Shown here in pieces: positions 43,578 to 52,170 of a DNA stretch of 64,000 bases. Below the pieces are notes generated by a model. The model was not told where the DNA came from and ran no database searches. It worked only from the letters and a program-made list of their open reading frames with translations. Each line of letters opens with the position of its first letter. Position 1 is the stretch's first letter. Both the position numbers and the translations under genes were made by a program. Source of the stretch: Micromonospora sp. CCTCC AA 2012012 (GTDB lineage Bacteria; Actinomycetota; Actinomycetes; Mycobacteriales; Micromonosporaceae); contig NZ_CP159342.1 of assembly GCF_040499845.1 (NCBI RefSeq), positions 4,960,001 through 5,024,000 on the forward strand, read 5' to 3'.

Positions 43578-44480
43578 TCAGCCGCGCAGTCCCAGCCGGA
43601 TCACCAGGTCGAGCAGGGCGAAGACGAAGAGCACGATGCCGACGAAGCCGTTGGCGGTGAAGAACGCCCGGTTGACCTTGCTCAGGTCGGTGGGGCTGAC
43701 CACCAGGTGCTGGTAGCCGAAGGCGACGGCGGTGAACGCCAGCCCGATCCACCACAGCCAGCCGAAGCCGACCAGCGCGCCGAACCAGAGGAAGAGGCCG
43801 AAGGTGATCACGTGCGCGACGGTGGAGGCGTGCAGCGCGAAGCGCCGGCCATAGCGCGCGGGGACGCTGTGCACCCCGATCTCCCGGTCGATCTCCGAGT
43901 CCTGGCAGGCGTAGATCAGGTCGAAGCCGCCGATCCAGAGACCGACGGCCGCACCGAGCAGCCAGGCCGGCCAGGACCCGGCGAGAGTGCCGGTGACCGC
44001 GAGCCAGGCGCCGACCGGGCCGACCGCCTGGGCGACGGCCAGGATGGCGTGCGGCCAGTTGGTGAACCGCTTGCCGTACGGGTAGACGACCAGCGGCACC
44101 ACGGCGAGCGGGGCGAGCACCAGGCAGAGCGGGTTGAGCAGCGCGGCGGCGGCCAGGAAGACCACCAGCGCGACGGCCGCGCCGGTCCAGGCCGTCCGCA
44201 CGCTGACCGCCCCGGTGACCAGTTCCCGGTTGGCGGTACGCGGGTTCCGCGCGTCGATCCGCCGGTCGAGGATCCGGTTGGCGGCCATCGCGAACGTCCG
44301 CGCGCCGACCATCGCGACGGTGATCAGCAGCAGGTCGAGCCAGCGCACCCGCCCGCCGTCGACCTGCATCGCGGTCAGCGCCGACAGGTACGCGAACGGC
44401 AGCGCGAAGACCGAGTGCTCGATCGCCACGAGCTTGAGGAAGGACGTGACGCGACCGGGCCGCTCCAGCACAGCCGTCAT
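43578..44480 (-). CDS. mqnP: Menaquinone polyprenyltransferase of the futalosine route (UbiA family)
   Basis: 300-residue integral membrane prenyltransferase with about eight to nine helices. The two aspartate motifs are AANRILDRRIDARNPRTANR and DLIYACQDSEIDREIGVHSV, which bind the prenyl diphosphate. Sequence style (IEHSVFALPFAYLSAL; LYACQD-type second motif) and linkage to ubiD and ubiX fit MqnP, which attaches the isoprenoid chain to the dihydroxynaphthoate-derived ring. ATG at 44478-44480 overlaps the ubiD stop (TGATG), so the genes are coupled. Confidence 0.9.
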   Translation of the reverse strand: MTAVLERPGRVTSFLKLVAIEHSVFALPFAYLSALTAMQVDGGRVRWLDLLLITVAMVGARTFAMAANRILDRRIDARNPRTANRELVTGAVSVRTAWTGAAVALVVFLAAAALLNPLCLVLAPLAVVPLVVYPYGKRFTNWPHAILAVAQAVGPVGAWLAVTGTLAGSWPAWLLGAAVGLWIGGFDLIYACQDSEIDREIGVHSVPARYGRRFALHASTVAHVITFGLFLWFGALVGFGWLWWIGLAFTAVAFGYQHLVVSPTDLSKVNRAFFTANGFVGIVLFVFALLDLVIRLGLRG

Positions 44481-45940
44481 CAGATCCCGTACTCCTTCCA
44501 GCGCTTGTCGACCAGGGAGGCGACCTCCGGCGACATGGTCATCTCCTCCGGCCAGCCCCGGGTGTAGCCCTCCGTGGGCAGTTTGCGGGTCGCGTCGACG
44601 CCCACCTTGCCGCCCCAGAACTGCTGGTAGGAGGCGTGGTCGAGGTGGTCCACCGGCCCCTCGGTGAGCAGCAGGTCGCGGGCGTAGTCGACGTTGCCGA
44701 AGGCGCGGAAGGCGACCTCGTTGTAGTCGTGCACGTCGCAGTCCTCATCGACGATCACGATCAGCTTGGTCAGCGACATGAGGTGGGCGCCCCAGATCGC
44801 GTTCATCACCTTCTGCGCGTGCTTGGGGTAGCGCTTGCGGATCGACACGATCGCGCAGTTGTGGAAGACCCCGGCGGCCGGCAGGTCGTAGTCGACGATG
44901 TCCGGGATCAGCAGCTTGAGCAGCGGCTGGAAGATCCGCTCGGTGGCCTTGCCGAGGCCGTGGTCCTCCTGCGGCGGCTTGGAGGTGACGATCGAGTGGT
45001 AGACCGGCTCGCGCTGCATGGTCATCGTCTCGATGTGCAGCACCGGGAACGGCTCGACCGGGGTGTAGAAGCCGGTGTGGTCGCCGAACGGGCCCTCGGG
45101 CAGCCGCTCGCCGGGCTCCAGATAACCCTCCAGCACGATCTGGGCGTGCGCGGGCACCTGGAGCGGCACGGTGAGGCAGTCGACCATCTCGACCCGCTCG
45201 CCGCGCAGGAACCCGGCGAAGAGGTATTCGTCGATGTCGCCGGGGAGCGGCGCGCTGGCGGCGTACGAGACGACCGGGTCGCAGCCGATGGCGACGGCGA
45301 CCGGCAGCCGCTGGCCGAGCCGCTCGGCGACCGCGTGGTGGGCGGTGGAGTCCTTGTGGATCTGCCAGTGCATGCCGAGGGTGTTCCGGCCGTGCTGCTG
45401 GAGTCGGTAGAGCCCCAGGTTGCGCTTGCCGGTCTCGGGGTGCTTGGTGTGGGTCAGCCCGTAGTTGTGGAAGATCCCGCCGTCGCCGGGCCAGACCTGG
45501 AGGCCGGGCAGCCGGCCCAGGTCGACGTCGTCGCCCCGGTAGACCACCTGCTGGCAGGGGGCGGTCTTCACCTTGCGCGGCGGGACGGACTTGAGCTGCA
45601 TGACCTTGCCCAGGCCCTCGCGGATGCCGGACCAGCCGACCGGCAGTTCCGGCTTGATCAGGGCGCCGATCCGGTCGCCGATCTCGTCGAGCGAGTCGAC
45701 GCCGAGCGCCATCGCCATCCGCTTCTCGGTGCCGAAGAGGTTGATCGCGACCGGCATCTCGCCCCGGGTGGGCCGCTCGAAGAGCAGCGCCGGGCCGCCG
45801 GCCCGGACGGTCCGGGTGACCACCTCGCTGATCTCCAGGGTGGGGTCGACCGGGACGGTCACCCGCCGCAGCTCACCCGCGCGCTCCAGCGCCGCGAGGA
45901 AGTCCTTGAGATCGTTGTACGGGAAGCCACGAGCCGCCAT
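44480..45940 (-). CDS. mqnL: UbiD family decarboxylase of menaquinone synthesis (MqnL-type)
   Basis: 486-residue prenyl-FMN-dependent decarboxylase, predicted to remove the carboxylate from the naphthoate ring in the futalosine route. It starts GFPYNDLKDFLAALERAGEL; other conserved blocks are GIFHNYGLTHTKHPETGKRN, GRNTLGMHWQIHKDSTAHHA, LPEGPFGDHTGFYTPVEPFP and KERYPKHA-like IRKRYPKHAQKVMNAIWGAH. ATG at 45938-45940; the open frame upstream is not conserved. Coupled to mqnP; cofactor supplied by UbiX nearby. The gene symbol reflects context and could also be given as ubiD. Confidence 0.9.
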   Translation of the reverse strand: MAARGFPYNDLKDFLAALERAGELRRVTVPVDPTLEISEVVTRTVRAGGPALLFERPTRGEMPVAINLFGTEKRMAMALGVDSLDEIGDRIGALIKPELPVGWSGIREGLGKVMQLKSVPPRKVKTAPCQQVVYRGDDVDLGRLPGLQVWPGDGGIFHNYGLTHTKHPETGKRNLGLYRLQQHGRNTLGMHWQIHKDSTAHHAVAERLGQRLPVAVAIGCDPVVSYAASAPLPGDIDEYLFAGFLRGERVEMVDCLTVPLQVPAHAQIVLEGYLEPGERLPEGPFGDHTGFYTPVEPFPVLHIETMTMQREPVYHSIVTSKPPQEDHGLGKATERIFQPLLKLLIPDIVDYDLPAAGVFHNCAIVSIRKRYPKHAQKVMNAIWGAHLMSLTKLIVIVDEDCDVHDYNEVAFRAFGNVDYARDLLLTEGPVDHLDHASYQQFWGGKVGVDATRKLPTEGYTRGWPEEMTMSPEVASLVDKRWKEYGI

Positions 45941-46103
45941 ACCGGCCAGTCTCCCGCACACCTCCCGTCCCCGCCCACGCCGGGTGCTGTGATGTGCGCA
46001 CAGGCCCCCGGCCGACGGGTCCGGCGGAAAGCCGGACGGCGCGGACCGCATGAGCGGTGGCCGGTCGGGTATCCGGGCCGTCCGACGCGGGACGGGGGCG
46101 GCG

Positions 46104-46976
46104 ATGGGCGAGGGACGGGTTCCGGCGGGGTTCACCGAGCAGCAGGCCCGGGTCGGCGAGATCACCATGAACTTCGTCCGTGGCGGCAGCGGTCCCCCGC
46201 TGGTGCTGCTGCACGGCTATCCGCAGTGCTGGCACATGTGGCGGCACCTGCTGCCGGAGCTGGGGCGCTCGTTCGAGGTGGTCGCGCCGGACCTGCGCGG
46301 TTTCGGCGACACCGACGCGCCGGCCGGCGGGTACGACAAGAAGACGATCGCCGCCGACGTGCACGGTCTGCTCACCGGGCTCGGTCTGACCGGTGACCTC
46401 CGGCTGGTCGGTCACGACCTGGGCACCATGGTCGCGTACGCGTACGCCGCCGCCCATCCCGACGCGGTGTCCCGGCTGGTGCTCACCGAGGCGCCGATCC
46501 CGGACGAGAGCATCTATGCGATCCCGGCGCTGACGTCCGCCGGCCCGGCGGTGTGGAACTTCGGCTTCTTCAACGTCGGCAACGGCCTGCCGGAGCAACT
46601 GATCAGCGGACGGGAGGCGCTCTGGGTGGACCGCTTCACCGACTCGATCATGGTGCGGAAGGGCAGCATCGGCCCGGACGACATCGAGGTCTACGCCCGG
46701 CACCTGCGCGACCAGGACCACCTGCGGGCCAGCTTCGACTGGTTCCGGGCGTTCGGGCAGGACGTGACGGACAACGCCCGGTACCGGTCGACGAAGCTGC
46801 CGATGCCGGTGCTCGCCGTGGGTGCCCGGGCCAGCCTCGGCGAACAGGTGGCGGCGCAGGTCCGCGGCTATGCCGACGCGGTGACCGGCGAGGTGGTGGA
46901 GGACTGCGGCCACTGGTTGTTCGAGGAGCGGCCGGCGGAGTCGACGGCGCTGGTGCTGCCGTTCCTGCGCGGCTGA
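46104..46976 (+). CDS. Alpha/beta hydrolase, epoxide-hydrolase-like
   Basis: 290 residues. The nucleophile elbow is VGHDLGTMVAYAYAAAHPD, with Asp as nucleophile as in epoxide hydrolases and haloacetate dehalogenases; the oxyanion motif is LLHGYPQCWHMWRHLLPEL; the base His is in VEDCGHWLFEERP. A cap domain (about residues 130-215) lies between. Epoxide hydrolase is more likely than dehalogenase from overall similarity but the substrate is not known. ATG at 46104. Convergent with the AhpD-like gene, five bases between stops. Confidence 0.85.
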   Translation: MGEGRVPAGFTEQQARVGEITMNFVRGGSGPPLVLLHGYPQCWHMWRHLLPELGRSFEVVAPDLRGFGDTDAPAGGYDKKTIAADVHGLLTGLGLTGDLRLVGHDLGTMVAYAYAAAHPDAVSRLVLTEAPIPDESIYAIPALTSAGPAVWNFGFFNVGNGLPEQLISGREALWVDRFTDSIMVRKGSIGPDDIEVYARHLRDQDHLRASFDWFRAFGQDVTDNARYRSTKLPMPVLAVGARASLGEQVAAQVRGYADAVTGEVVEDCGHWLFEERPAESTALVLPFLRG

Positions 46977-46981
46977 GCGGC

Positions 46982-47542
46982 TCAGGCGGCCGGCTCCCAG
47001 GCGTACGCGGCCAGCGGCGGGTCGAGCGGGGCGCGGGTGAGCCGGTTGGCGAAGGTGGAGATGGTGTACGTCCCCACGCCGAGCACCACGTCGAGGGCGT
47101 GCCGGGGCTGCCAGCCGGCGGCGAGGAAGGCGCCCAGTTCGTCGTCGGGCACATCGCCGCGGTGGTCGAGCACGGCGAGGGTGAACCGGCGCAGGGCCGC
47201 CAGCCGTGCGTCGGGCAGTTCGGTGCCGTCCCGCAGCGCCGCGATCAGTTCCGGGGTGCCGCCCTGCCGTTCCAGGGTGACGGTGTGCATGGCGACGCAG
47301 AGGTGGCACTCGTTGCGGGTGGCGACGGTGAGCACGACCACCTCGCGGGAGACCGGGTCGAGGTCGGTGGAGTCGAAGACGGCGAGGGCGGCCAGGAAGC
47401 CCTTGAGCAGCTCCGGCGACTCGGCCATCAGGGCGACGGCAGTGGGCAGGTGGCCCTGTTTGCGCTGCACGGCGGCCATGACGGGGCGGGCGGCGGCGGG
47501 TGCGGTATCGGGAGTGTGGGCGGTGAAGACCGGTCGGGACAT
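46982..47542 (-). CDS. Carboxymuconolactone decarboxylase/AhpD-like protein
   Basis: 186 residues with the AhpD-type catalytic signature E-x-C-x-x-C-x-x-x-H (RNECHLCVAMHTVTLER) in a five- to six-helix fold. Such proteins are peroxidase or disulfide-reductase partners; many lie beside their own MarR regulator, as here. ATG at 47540-47542. The divergent MarR gene and shared operator suggest repression relieved by an oxidant or small aromatic compound (inference). Confidence 0.88.
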   Translation of the reverse strand: MSRPVFTAHTPDTAPAAARPVMAAVQRKQGHLPTAVALMAESPELLKGFLAALAVFDSTDLDPVSREVVVLTVATRNECHLCVAMHTVTLERQGGTPELIAALRDGTELPDARLAALRRFTLAVLDHRGDVPDDELGAFLAAGWQPRHALDVVLGVGTYTISTFANRLTRAPLDPPLAAYAWEPAA

Positions 47543-47565
47543 GCCGACCCCTCTCGGATACGATA

Positions 47566-47580
47566 GTCAATGTGGTTGAC
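47566..47580. promoter_or_regulatory. Candidate MarR operator between the AhpD-like and MarR genes
   Basis: GTCAATGTGGTTGAC is a palindrome (GTCAA-5-TTGAC) in the 63-base divergent gap. TTGACC at its right end may also be the -35 box of the MarR gene. A second weaker palindrome-like stretch (GGTTGACCAAACGGTAAACG) overlaps it. Confidence 0.45.
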
Positions 47581-47605
47581 CAAACGGTAAACGAGGTTGT
47601 CGAAC

Positions 47606-48076
47606 ATGGCAACACCTGACCGCCCGGGCTTCGTGCTGCCGCTGCTCCTGCTGGCCGGCTTCCGTACGCTCATCGACGACCTGCACGCCGAGCTGGCCGC
47701 GCAGGGGCACCCCGAGCTGCGCCCGGTGCACGGCTTCGTTCTCCAGGCCGTCGGCGTCACCGGCACCACCGCCTCCGAGCTGGGCCAACGCCTCGGCGTC
47801 TCCAAGCAGGCCGCCGGCAAGACGGTGGACCGGCTGGTCGCCCTCGGCTACCTGGAACGTGCCGACGACCCCGCCGACGCCCGGCGCAAACTGGTCCGGA
47901 TGACCGAGCGGGGCCTCGACGGGTTACGCCGCTCGGCGGTGCTCTTCGACCAGCTCCGCGACCGCTGGGCCGCCACCCTGGGCGCGGACCGCGTCGACGC
48001 CATCGAGGACGACCTCCGCCGGATGGTCCCCACCGACGTCTTCCGCCTCGACGTCCCGGGCTGGTTCGGCGGCTGA
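47606..48076 (+). CDS. MarR family transcriptional regulator
   Basis: 156 residues with a winged helix-turn-helix: TASELGQRLGVSKQAAGKTV, then DRLVALGYLERADDPADARR with the wing DARRKLVRMTERG. Long helices at both ends for dimerisation. ATG at 47606-47608 (GAGG nine bases upstream); a TTG three codons earlier is possible. Divergently transcribed from the AhpD-like gene, which is its likely target together with itself. Confidence 0.9.
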   Translation: MATPDRPGFVLPLLLLAGFRTLIDDLHAELAAQGHPELRPVHGFVLQAVGVTGTTASELGQRLGVSKQAAGKTVDRLVALGYLERADDPADARRKLVRMTERGLDGLRRSAVLFDQLRDRWAATLGADRVDAIEDDLRRMVPTDVFRLDVPGWFGG

Positions 48077-48080
48077 AAAA

Positions 48081-48147
48081 CATGATCGTCTGCACCTCAG
48101 CGACGCGACACGCCGAAGACGCGGTCGGTGAAGTGCAGACGATCATG
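48081..48147. repeat. 15-bp perfect inverted repeat after the MarR gene
   Basis: CATGATCGTCTGCAC (48081-48095) is the exact reverse complement of GTGCAGACGATCATG (48133-48147), with a 37-base spacer. It lies between the convergent MarR and ccsB genes, so it may terminate both, but the spacer is long and the arms are A/T-richer than usual terminators here. Confidence 0.6.
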
Positions 48148-48164
48148 GAACCCGCAGCAGCGGG

Positions 48165-49148
48165 TCAGTTGACTCCGGCGTAGGAGTGCAGGCCGGTGAA
48201 GAAGAAGTTGACCCCGAAGAGGTTCATCAGCATGGTCGCGAAGCCAATGATCGAGATCCAGGTGGCCACGTTCCGCTTGATGCTCGGCGTCGCCCGGGCG
48301 TGCAGATAGCCCGCGTACACCACCCAGGAGATGAACGCCCACGTCTCCTTCGGGTCCCAGCCCCACGCCCGACCCCAGGCCGCCTCGGCCCAGATCGCGC
48401 CCGCGATCACCGCGAAGGTGAAGATCGGGAAGGCGAAGGCGTGCAGCGCGAAGGTCAACCGCTCCAGGCCGGCCGCCGTCGGCAGCCGCCGGGCCAGGGT
48501 GTACGGGAAGCTGCGCCGCCCCTGCTCCCAGCCGGACCGCATCAGGTAGGCCGTCGCGGGCACCACGCCCAGCAGGAAGATGCCCGAGGCGAAGACGATC
48601 GTCGAGACGTGGATCACGAACCAGTACGACTGGAGGGCCGGCATCAGCGGGGTGACCTGGACATAGAGCTTCAGCTCGGCGAACGCCAGCAGCAGCACCA
48701 TGACCAGGGTCAGGAAGAGCCCGAGCCTCCGCAGCTGCGGGCGCTTCGCCAGCACGGTCAGCCAGGCCGCCGACCCGATCCAGGTGACCGTCAGCACGAA
48801 CTCGTACATGTTGCCCCAGGGCATCCGCTCGGCGGCGATGCCCCGGGTGACCAGCGCGCCCAGGTGCAGCGCGGCGGCCAGCGCGGTGAGCCCGACGGCG
48901 ATCCGGCCGGCCAGCGCGGCGCGGGAGGCCGAGCGGCTGGGCCGGGTCACGCCCGGGCCGGCGGCGGCTTCCTCGACGATCCCGCCCGGGCCGCCGACGC
49001 CCGCGCCGACCAGCTCACGGGCCGGTACGGCGGCCGTCGCGGGGACCGCACGGACGTTGCCGAGCGCGTACTCGACGGCGTGGCTGATCATCGCGACCAG
49101 GTACGCCAGGATCGCGTACGTGACCAGCTGGTCGGAGAGTGCGGACAT
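48165..49148 (-). CDS. ccsB: Cytochrome c biogenesis protein CcsB (System II)
   Basis: 327-residue membrane protein of the haem-handling CcsBA/ResC type. The tryptophan-rich haem-binding WWD motif is in WAEAAWGRAWGWDPKETWAF, flanked by the conserved histidines in YWFVIHVSTIVFASGIFLLG and ALHAFAFPIF, and about eight helices are visible. With ResB it moves haem across the membrane and attaches it to apocytochrome c. ATG at 49146-49148 overlaps the resB stop (TGATG). Confidence 0.94.
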   Translation of the reverse strand: MSALSDQLVTYAILAYLVAMISHAVEYALGNVRAVPATAAVPARELVGAGVGGPGGIVEEAAAGPGVTRPSRSASRAALAGRIAVGLTALAAALHLGALVTRGIAAERMPWGNMYEFVLTVTWIGSAAWLTVLAKRPQLRRLGLFLTLVMVLLLAFAELKLYVQVTPLMPALQSYWFVIHVSTIVFASGIFLLGVVPATAYLMRSGWEQGRRSFPYTLARRLPTAAGLERLTFALHAFAFPIFTFAVIAGAIWAEAAWGRAWGWDPKETWAFISWVVYAGYLHARATPSIKRNVATWISIIGFATMLMNLFGVNFFFTGLHSYAGVN

Positions 49149-50770
49149 CACTCGTCTCCTTCTCGCGCCCGCCGGTCGGGCCGCCCGTCGTCGCTGACCG
49201 CGGCGAGGAGCTGCGCGAACTCGTCGGCGAACCCTGGATGCTCGGTGCGCGGCAGCCCACCGGCCTCCACCAAGCTACTACCGCCCGTCGGAGATCCACT
49301 GTCGGGGGGCGTGACCCGGAACCAGACCCGGCGACGGCGGGCGAAGAGCGAGCCCATCAACCCGGCGAGCAGCACCACGCAGGCGGCCAGCATCAGCGTC
49401 TGCCCCGGCGCGTACCGGACGGAGAGGGTGACGTACGGCTTGCTGCCGAGGAACTCCAGCGTGCTGCCGTCGTCCAGGGTCCACTTCTCGCCGACGCCGA
49501 GCTTCTTGTCGCCGACCTGCTTGAGCTTGCCGTTGGTGACCTGCCGCTGGTCCAGCTTGTAGACCGAGCCGGGGATGCCGGCGTCCAACCCCAGGTTCCC
49601 CCGGTACGCGACCAGCACCACCGCCGGGTTCCGCTCCGCCGGGAACTCGGACTTCACGAACGGCGCGCTCTCCGGCGCGGTCGGCAGATAGAGCCCGTCG
49701 AAGGCGACCTGCTGGTCGGCGGCCCGCTTGCCGGTCCTCGGGTCGACGTTGGCGTCCGGGAAGGCGGCCACGCCCTCACCGGTCAGGCCGATGTCGCCGT
49801 TGGTCAGGAACGGCACCGTGCTGGTCTGGCTGCGGCCGTACCGGTCGGTGTACTTCAGGATCGGGGCGTACCCGTGGCCGAGCAGGTAGACGTTCGCGGG
49901 GCCGAGCCGCAGCGGCGAGTTGACCGAGAAGTCGGCGGTCCGCTTCGCTTCCCCGTCCGGCTCGTCCACCGTCACCCGGGCCCGGAAGCTCTCCGGCTGC
50001 CCCGACGGCAGGAACTTCGCCTCGAAGTCGTCCAGCGTGAGGCAGAACGGCGGCAGGTCGGCGCTGTCCACCCGGGCGCCGAGGGAGGCCTCGCTGTACT
50101 GCTGGCGGGTGTTGCAGAAGGCGTTCTCCTCCCCCGCCACCAGCAGCCGGTTGCCGTGCCAGCCGTACCAGGAACCCACCGCCACGCCGAGCAGGATCGC
50201 CACCAGCGAGGTGTGGAAGAGCAGGTTGCCGGTCTCCTTGAGGTAGCCCTTCTCGGCGGAGACCTCGTTGCCGCGTACCGCCACCCGCCAGCGGCGGCGG
50301 CGCAGCACGGCCGCGACGGCCTGCGCGTCGGCGGCGGCCGGGGCCGCCAGCACGGCGTGCTGGGGCAGCCGGTCGAGCCGCTTCGGCGCGGCCGGCGGCG
50401 TCATCCGCAGCGCCCGCCAGTGGTCCCGGACCCGGGGCAGCACGCAGCCGACCAGCGAGGTGAAGAGCAGCAGATAGATCGCGGAGAACCAGACCGAGCC
50501 GAAGACCTCGAACATGCCGGCCTGGTCGAGCCGCGGGGCCAGGTCGGGGTGGTCGACGAAGTACTGGTTGACCTTCTCCGGGTTGACCCCGCGCTGCGGC
50601 AGCACCGAGCCGGGGATCGCGGCCACCGCGAGCAGGAAGAGCAGGACCAGCGCCGTACGCATGCTGGTGAGCTGCCGCCACGAGTTGCGCAGCAGGGCCA
50701 GCAGCGGGTTCGGCCGGCGCCGGGGCGCCTCGGCGGGCGGGCTCGCCGGCCGGTCGTCCACGGTCGTCAT
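49148..50770 (-). CDS. resB: Cytochrome c biogenesis protein ResB (System II)
   Basis: 540 residues. Three N-terminal helices (TALVLLFLLAVAAIPGSVLP; IYLLLFTSLVGCVLP; NLLFHTSLVAILLGVAVGSW), a large outer domain of about 290 residues and a C-terminal helix (GQTLMLAACVVLLAGLMGSL). PGSVLPQRGVNPEKVNQYF is a family signature. Partner of CcsB. ATG at 50768-50770 overlaps the ccdA stop (TGATG). Its C-terminal 60 residues are a charged cytoplasmic tail. Confidence 0.93.
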   Translation of the reverse strand: MTTVDDRPASPPAEAPRRRPNPLLALLRNSWRQLTSMRTALVLLFLLAVAAIPGSVLPQRGVNPEKVNQYFVDHPDLAPRLDQAGMFEVFGSVWFSAIYLLLFTSLVGCVLPRVRDHWRALRMTPPAAPKRLDRLPQHAVLAAPAAADAQAVAAVLRRRRWRVAVRGNEVSAEKGYLKETGNLLFHTSLVAILLGVAVGSWYGWHGNRLLVAGEENAFCNTRQQYSEASLGARVDSADLPPFCLTLDDFEAKFLPSGQPESFRARVTVDEPDGEAKRTADFSVNSPLRLGPANVYLLGHGYAPILKYTDRYGRSQTSTVPFLTNGDIGLTGEGVAAFPDANVDPRTGKRAADQQVAFDGLYLPTAPESAPFVKSEFPAERNPAVVLVAYRGNLGLDAGIPGSVYKLDQRQVTNGKLKQVGDKKLGVGEKWTLDDGSTLEFLGSKPYVTLSVRYAPGQTLMLAACVVLLAGLMGSLFARRRRVWFRVTPPDSGSPTGGSSLVEAGGLPRTEHPGFADEFAQLLAAVSDDGRPDRRAREGDE

Positions 50771-51597
50771 CAGATGCTCACCTCGCCGGGGCCCACGGTC
50801 GTCTGCAACCAGATCAGGAAGTTCTGCCACCCGCCGGTGACCAGCGCCAGGCCGATCAGGATCAGCAGGGCACCGCCGATCCGGGTGACCCAGCGGCTGT
50901 TGCGCCGCACGGCGCGGAAGACCCCGAGCAGGCGCTGGAAGCCCAGCCCGAAGACGACGAACGGTACCCCCAGCCCGAGGCAGTACGCCACGGCCAGCAC
51001 CACCGCCCGGTCGGTCTGCCCGCCGGTCGCGGCCATGCCGAGCACCGCGCCGAGCGTGGGGCCGGTGCACGGCATCCAGCTCAGCGCGAAGACCGCGCCG
51101 AGCACCGGTGCGCCGAGCAGGCCGGCCGCGGGGAGCCGGTGAATCCGGAACTCCCGTTGCAGGCCCGGGACCACGCCGACGTAGCCGAGGCCCAGCACGA
51201 TGATCAGCAGGCCGATGACGACCTGGAACGTCCGCTCGTACTCGAAGAAGATCCGGCCGAAGCCGGCGAAGAGGATCGCGGTGGCGGTGAAGACCACGGT
51301 GAAGCCGGCGATGAAGAGCAGCGTCCCGGCGAGCACCCGGCCCTTGACGGCGGCCACGGCCACCCGCTCGCGCACCGCCACGCCACCGCCGCCGCCGGGG
51401 TCACGGTCGGGATCGGTGGGAGGCCTCCGCTCACCTTCGAGTTCGGCGCCGGCGAGGCCGGTGACGTAGGAGAGGTAGCCGGGCATCAGCGGCAGGACGC
51501 ACGGGGAGAGGAAGCTCACCAGGCCGGCGAGCGCCGCCGCGCCGATCGCCAGCAGCAGCGGACCGGAGCGGGCGAGTTCGCGGAACGTCTCGCCCAT
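50770..51597 (-). CDS. ccdA: Thiol-disulfide electron carrier CcdA
   Basis: 275-residue membrane protein with six helices. The redox cysteines are in SFLSPCVLPLMPGYLSYVTG and ALSWMPCTGPTLGAVLGMA. CcdA carries reducing power across the membrane to keep apocytochrome c thiols reduced through the TlpA/ResA protein encoded next to it. An insertion rich in Gly/Arg/Asp (about residues 62-90) separates helices 1 and 2. ATG at 51595-51597 overlaps the preceding stop (TGATG). Confidence 0.94.
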   Translation of the reverse strand: MGETFRELARSGPLLLAIGAAALAGLVSFLSPCVLPLMPGYLSYVTGLAGAELEGERRPPTDPDRDPGGGGGVAVRERVAVAAVKGRVLAGTLLFIAGFTVVFTATAILFAGFGRIFFEYERTFQVVIGLLIIVLGLGYVGVVPGLQREFRIHRLPAAGLLGAPVLGAVFALSWMPCTGPTLGAVLGMAATGGQTDRAVVLAVAYCLGLGVPFVVFGLGFQRLLGVFRAVRRNSRWVTRIGGALLILIGLALVTGGWQNFLIWLQTTVGPGEVSI

Positions 51598-52169
51598 CAG
51601 CGCGATCCGGCGGCCGGCTGCTCGGCGGCGATCCGCTCGACGATCGGGCGCAGGCCGTCCTGGGTGACCGCGGCGCGGACCACCACGGCGATCCGGCCGT
51701 CCCGGTCCAGCACGACCGTGGCGGGGATGGTGTTCGGCGGGATGTCCAGCGCCAGCGCCAGGCGGCTGGCCGGGTCGAAGATGCTCGGGTACGTGACCCG
51801 ACCCTCCTCGAAGGCGACCGCCTTGTCCCGGCTGTCCTGCACGTTGATCCCGAGGAAGGTCACCCCGGAGCCCTTGGTGGCCTGGTAGGTGGCCTCCAGG
51901 TCGTCGGCCTCGGCCCGGCAGGGCGCGCACCAGGAACCCCAGAAGTTGACCACCACCACCTGACCGCGCGCCTGGCTGACGTCGTACGTCCCGCCGGTGA
52001 GCAGGTCACCGGCGAGCTTCGGGGCGGCCGAACGCTGGTCGGGTGCGCACTCGACGATGCCGTCGCGGTTGGTGCAGCGGCTCTCCTCGTTCCCGGAGGA
52101 GCAGCCGGCCAGCGCCGTCCCGGCGGTGACGGCGGTGAGCAGGGCGGCGAGCAGCCTGCGGGAACGCAT
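51597..52169 (-). CDS. TlpA/ResA-like thioredoxin lipoprotein
   Basis: 190 residues. Lipoprotein signal (LLTAVTAGTALAGCSSGNEE, lipobox LAGC), then a thioredoxin fold with the active site FWGSWCAPCRAEADDL and cis-Pro region IPPNTIPATVVLDRDG. It would reduce the haem-binding cysteines of apocytochrome c, using electrons from CcdA. Two extra cysteines (SRCTNRDGIVECAPD) follow the lipid anchor. ATG at 52167-52169 lies one base after the phosphatase stop. Confidence 0.92.
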   Translation of the reverse strand: MRSRRLLAALLTAVTAGTALAGCSSGNEESRCTNRDGIVECAPDQRSAAPKLAGDLLTGGTYDVSQARGQVVVVNFWGSWCAPCRAEADDLEATYQATKGSGVTFLGINVQDSRDKAVAFEEGRVTYPSIFDPASRLALALDIPPNTIPATVVLDRDGRIAVVVRAAVTQDGLRPIVERIAAEQPAAGSR

Positions 52170-52170
52170 G

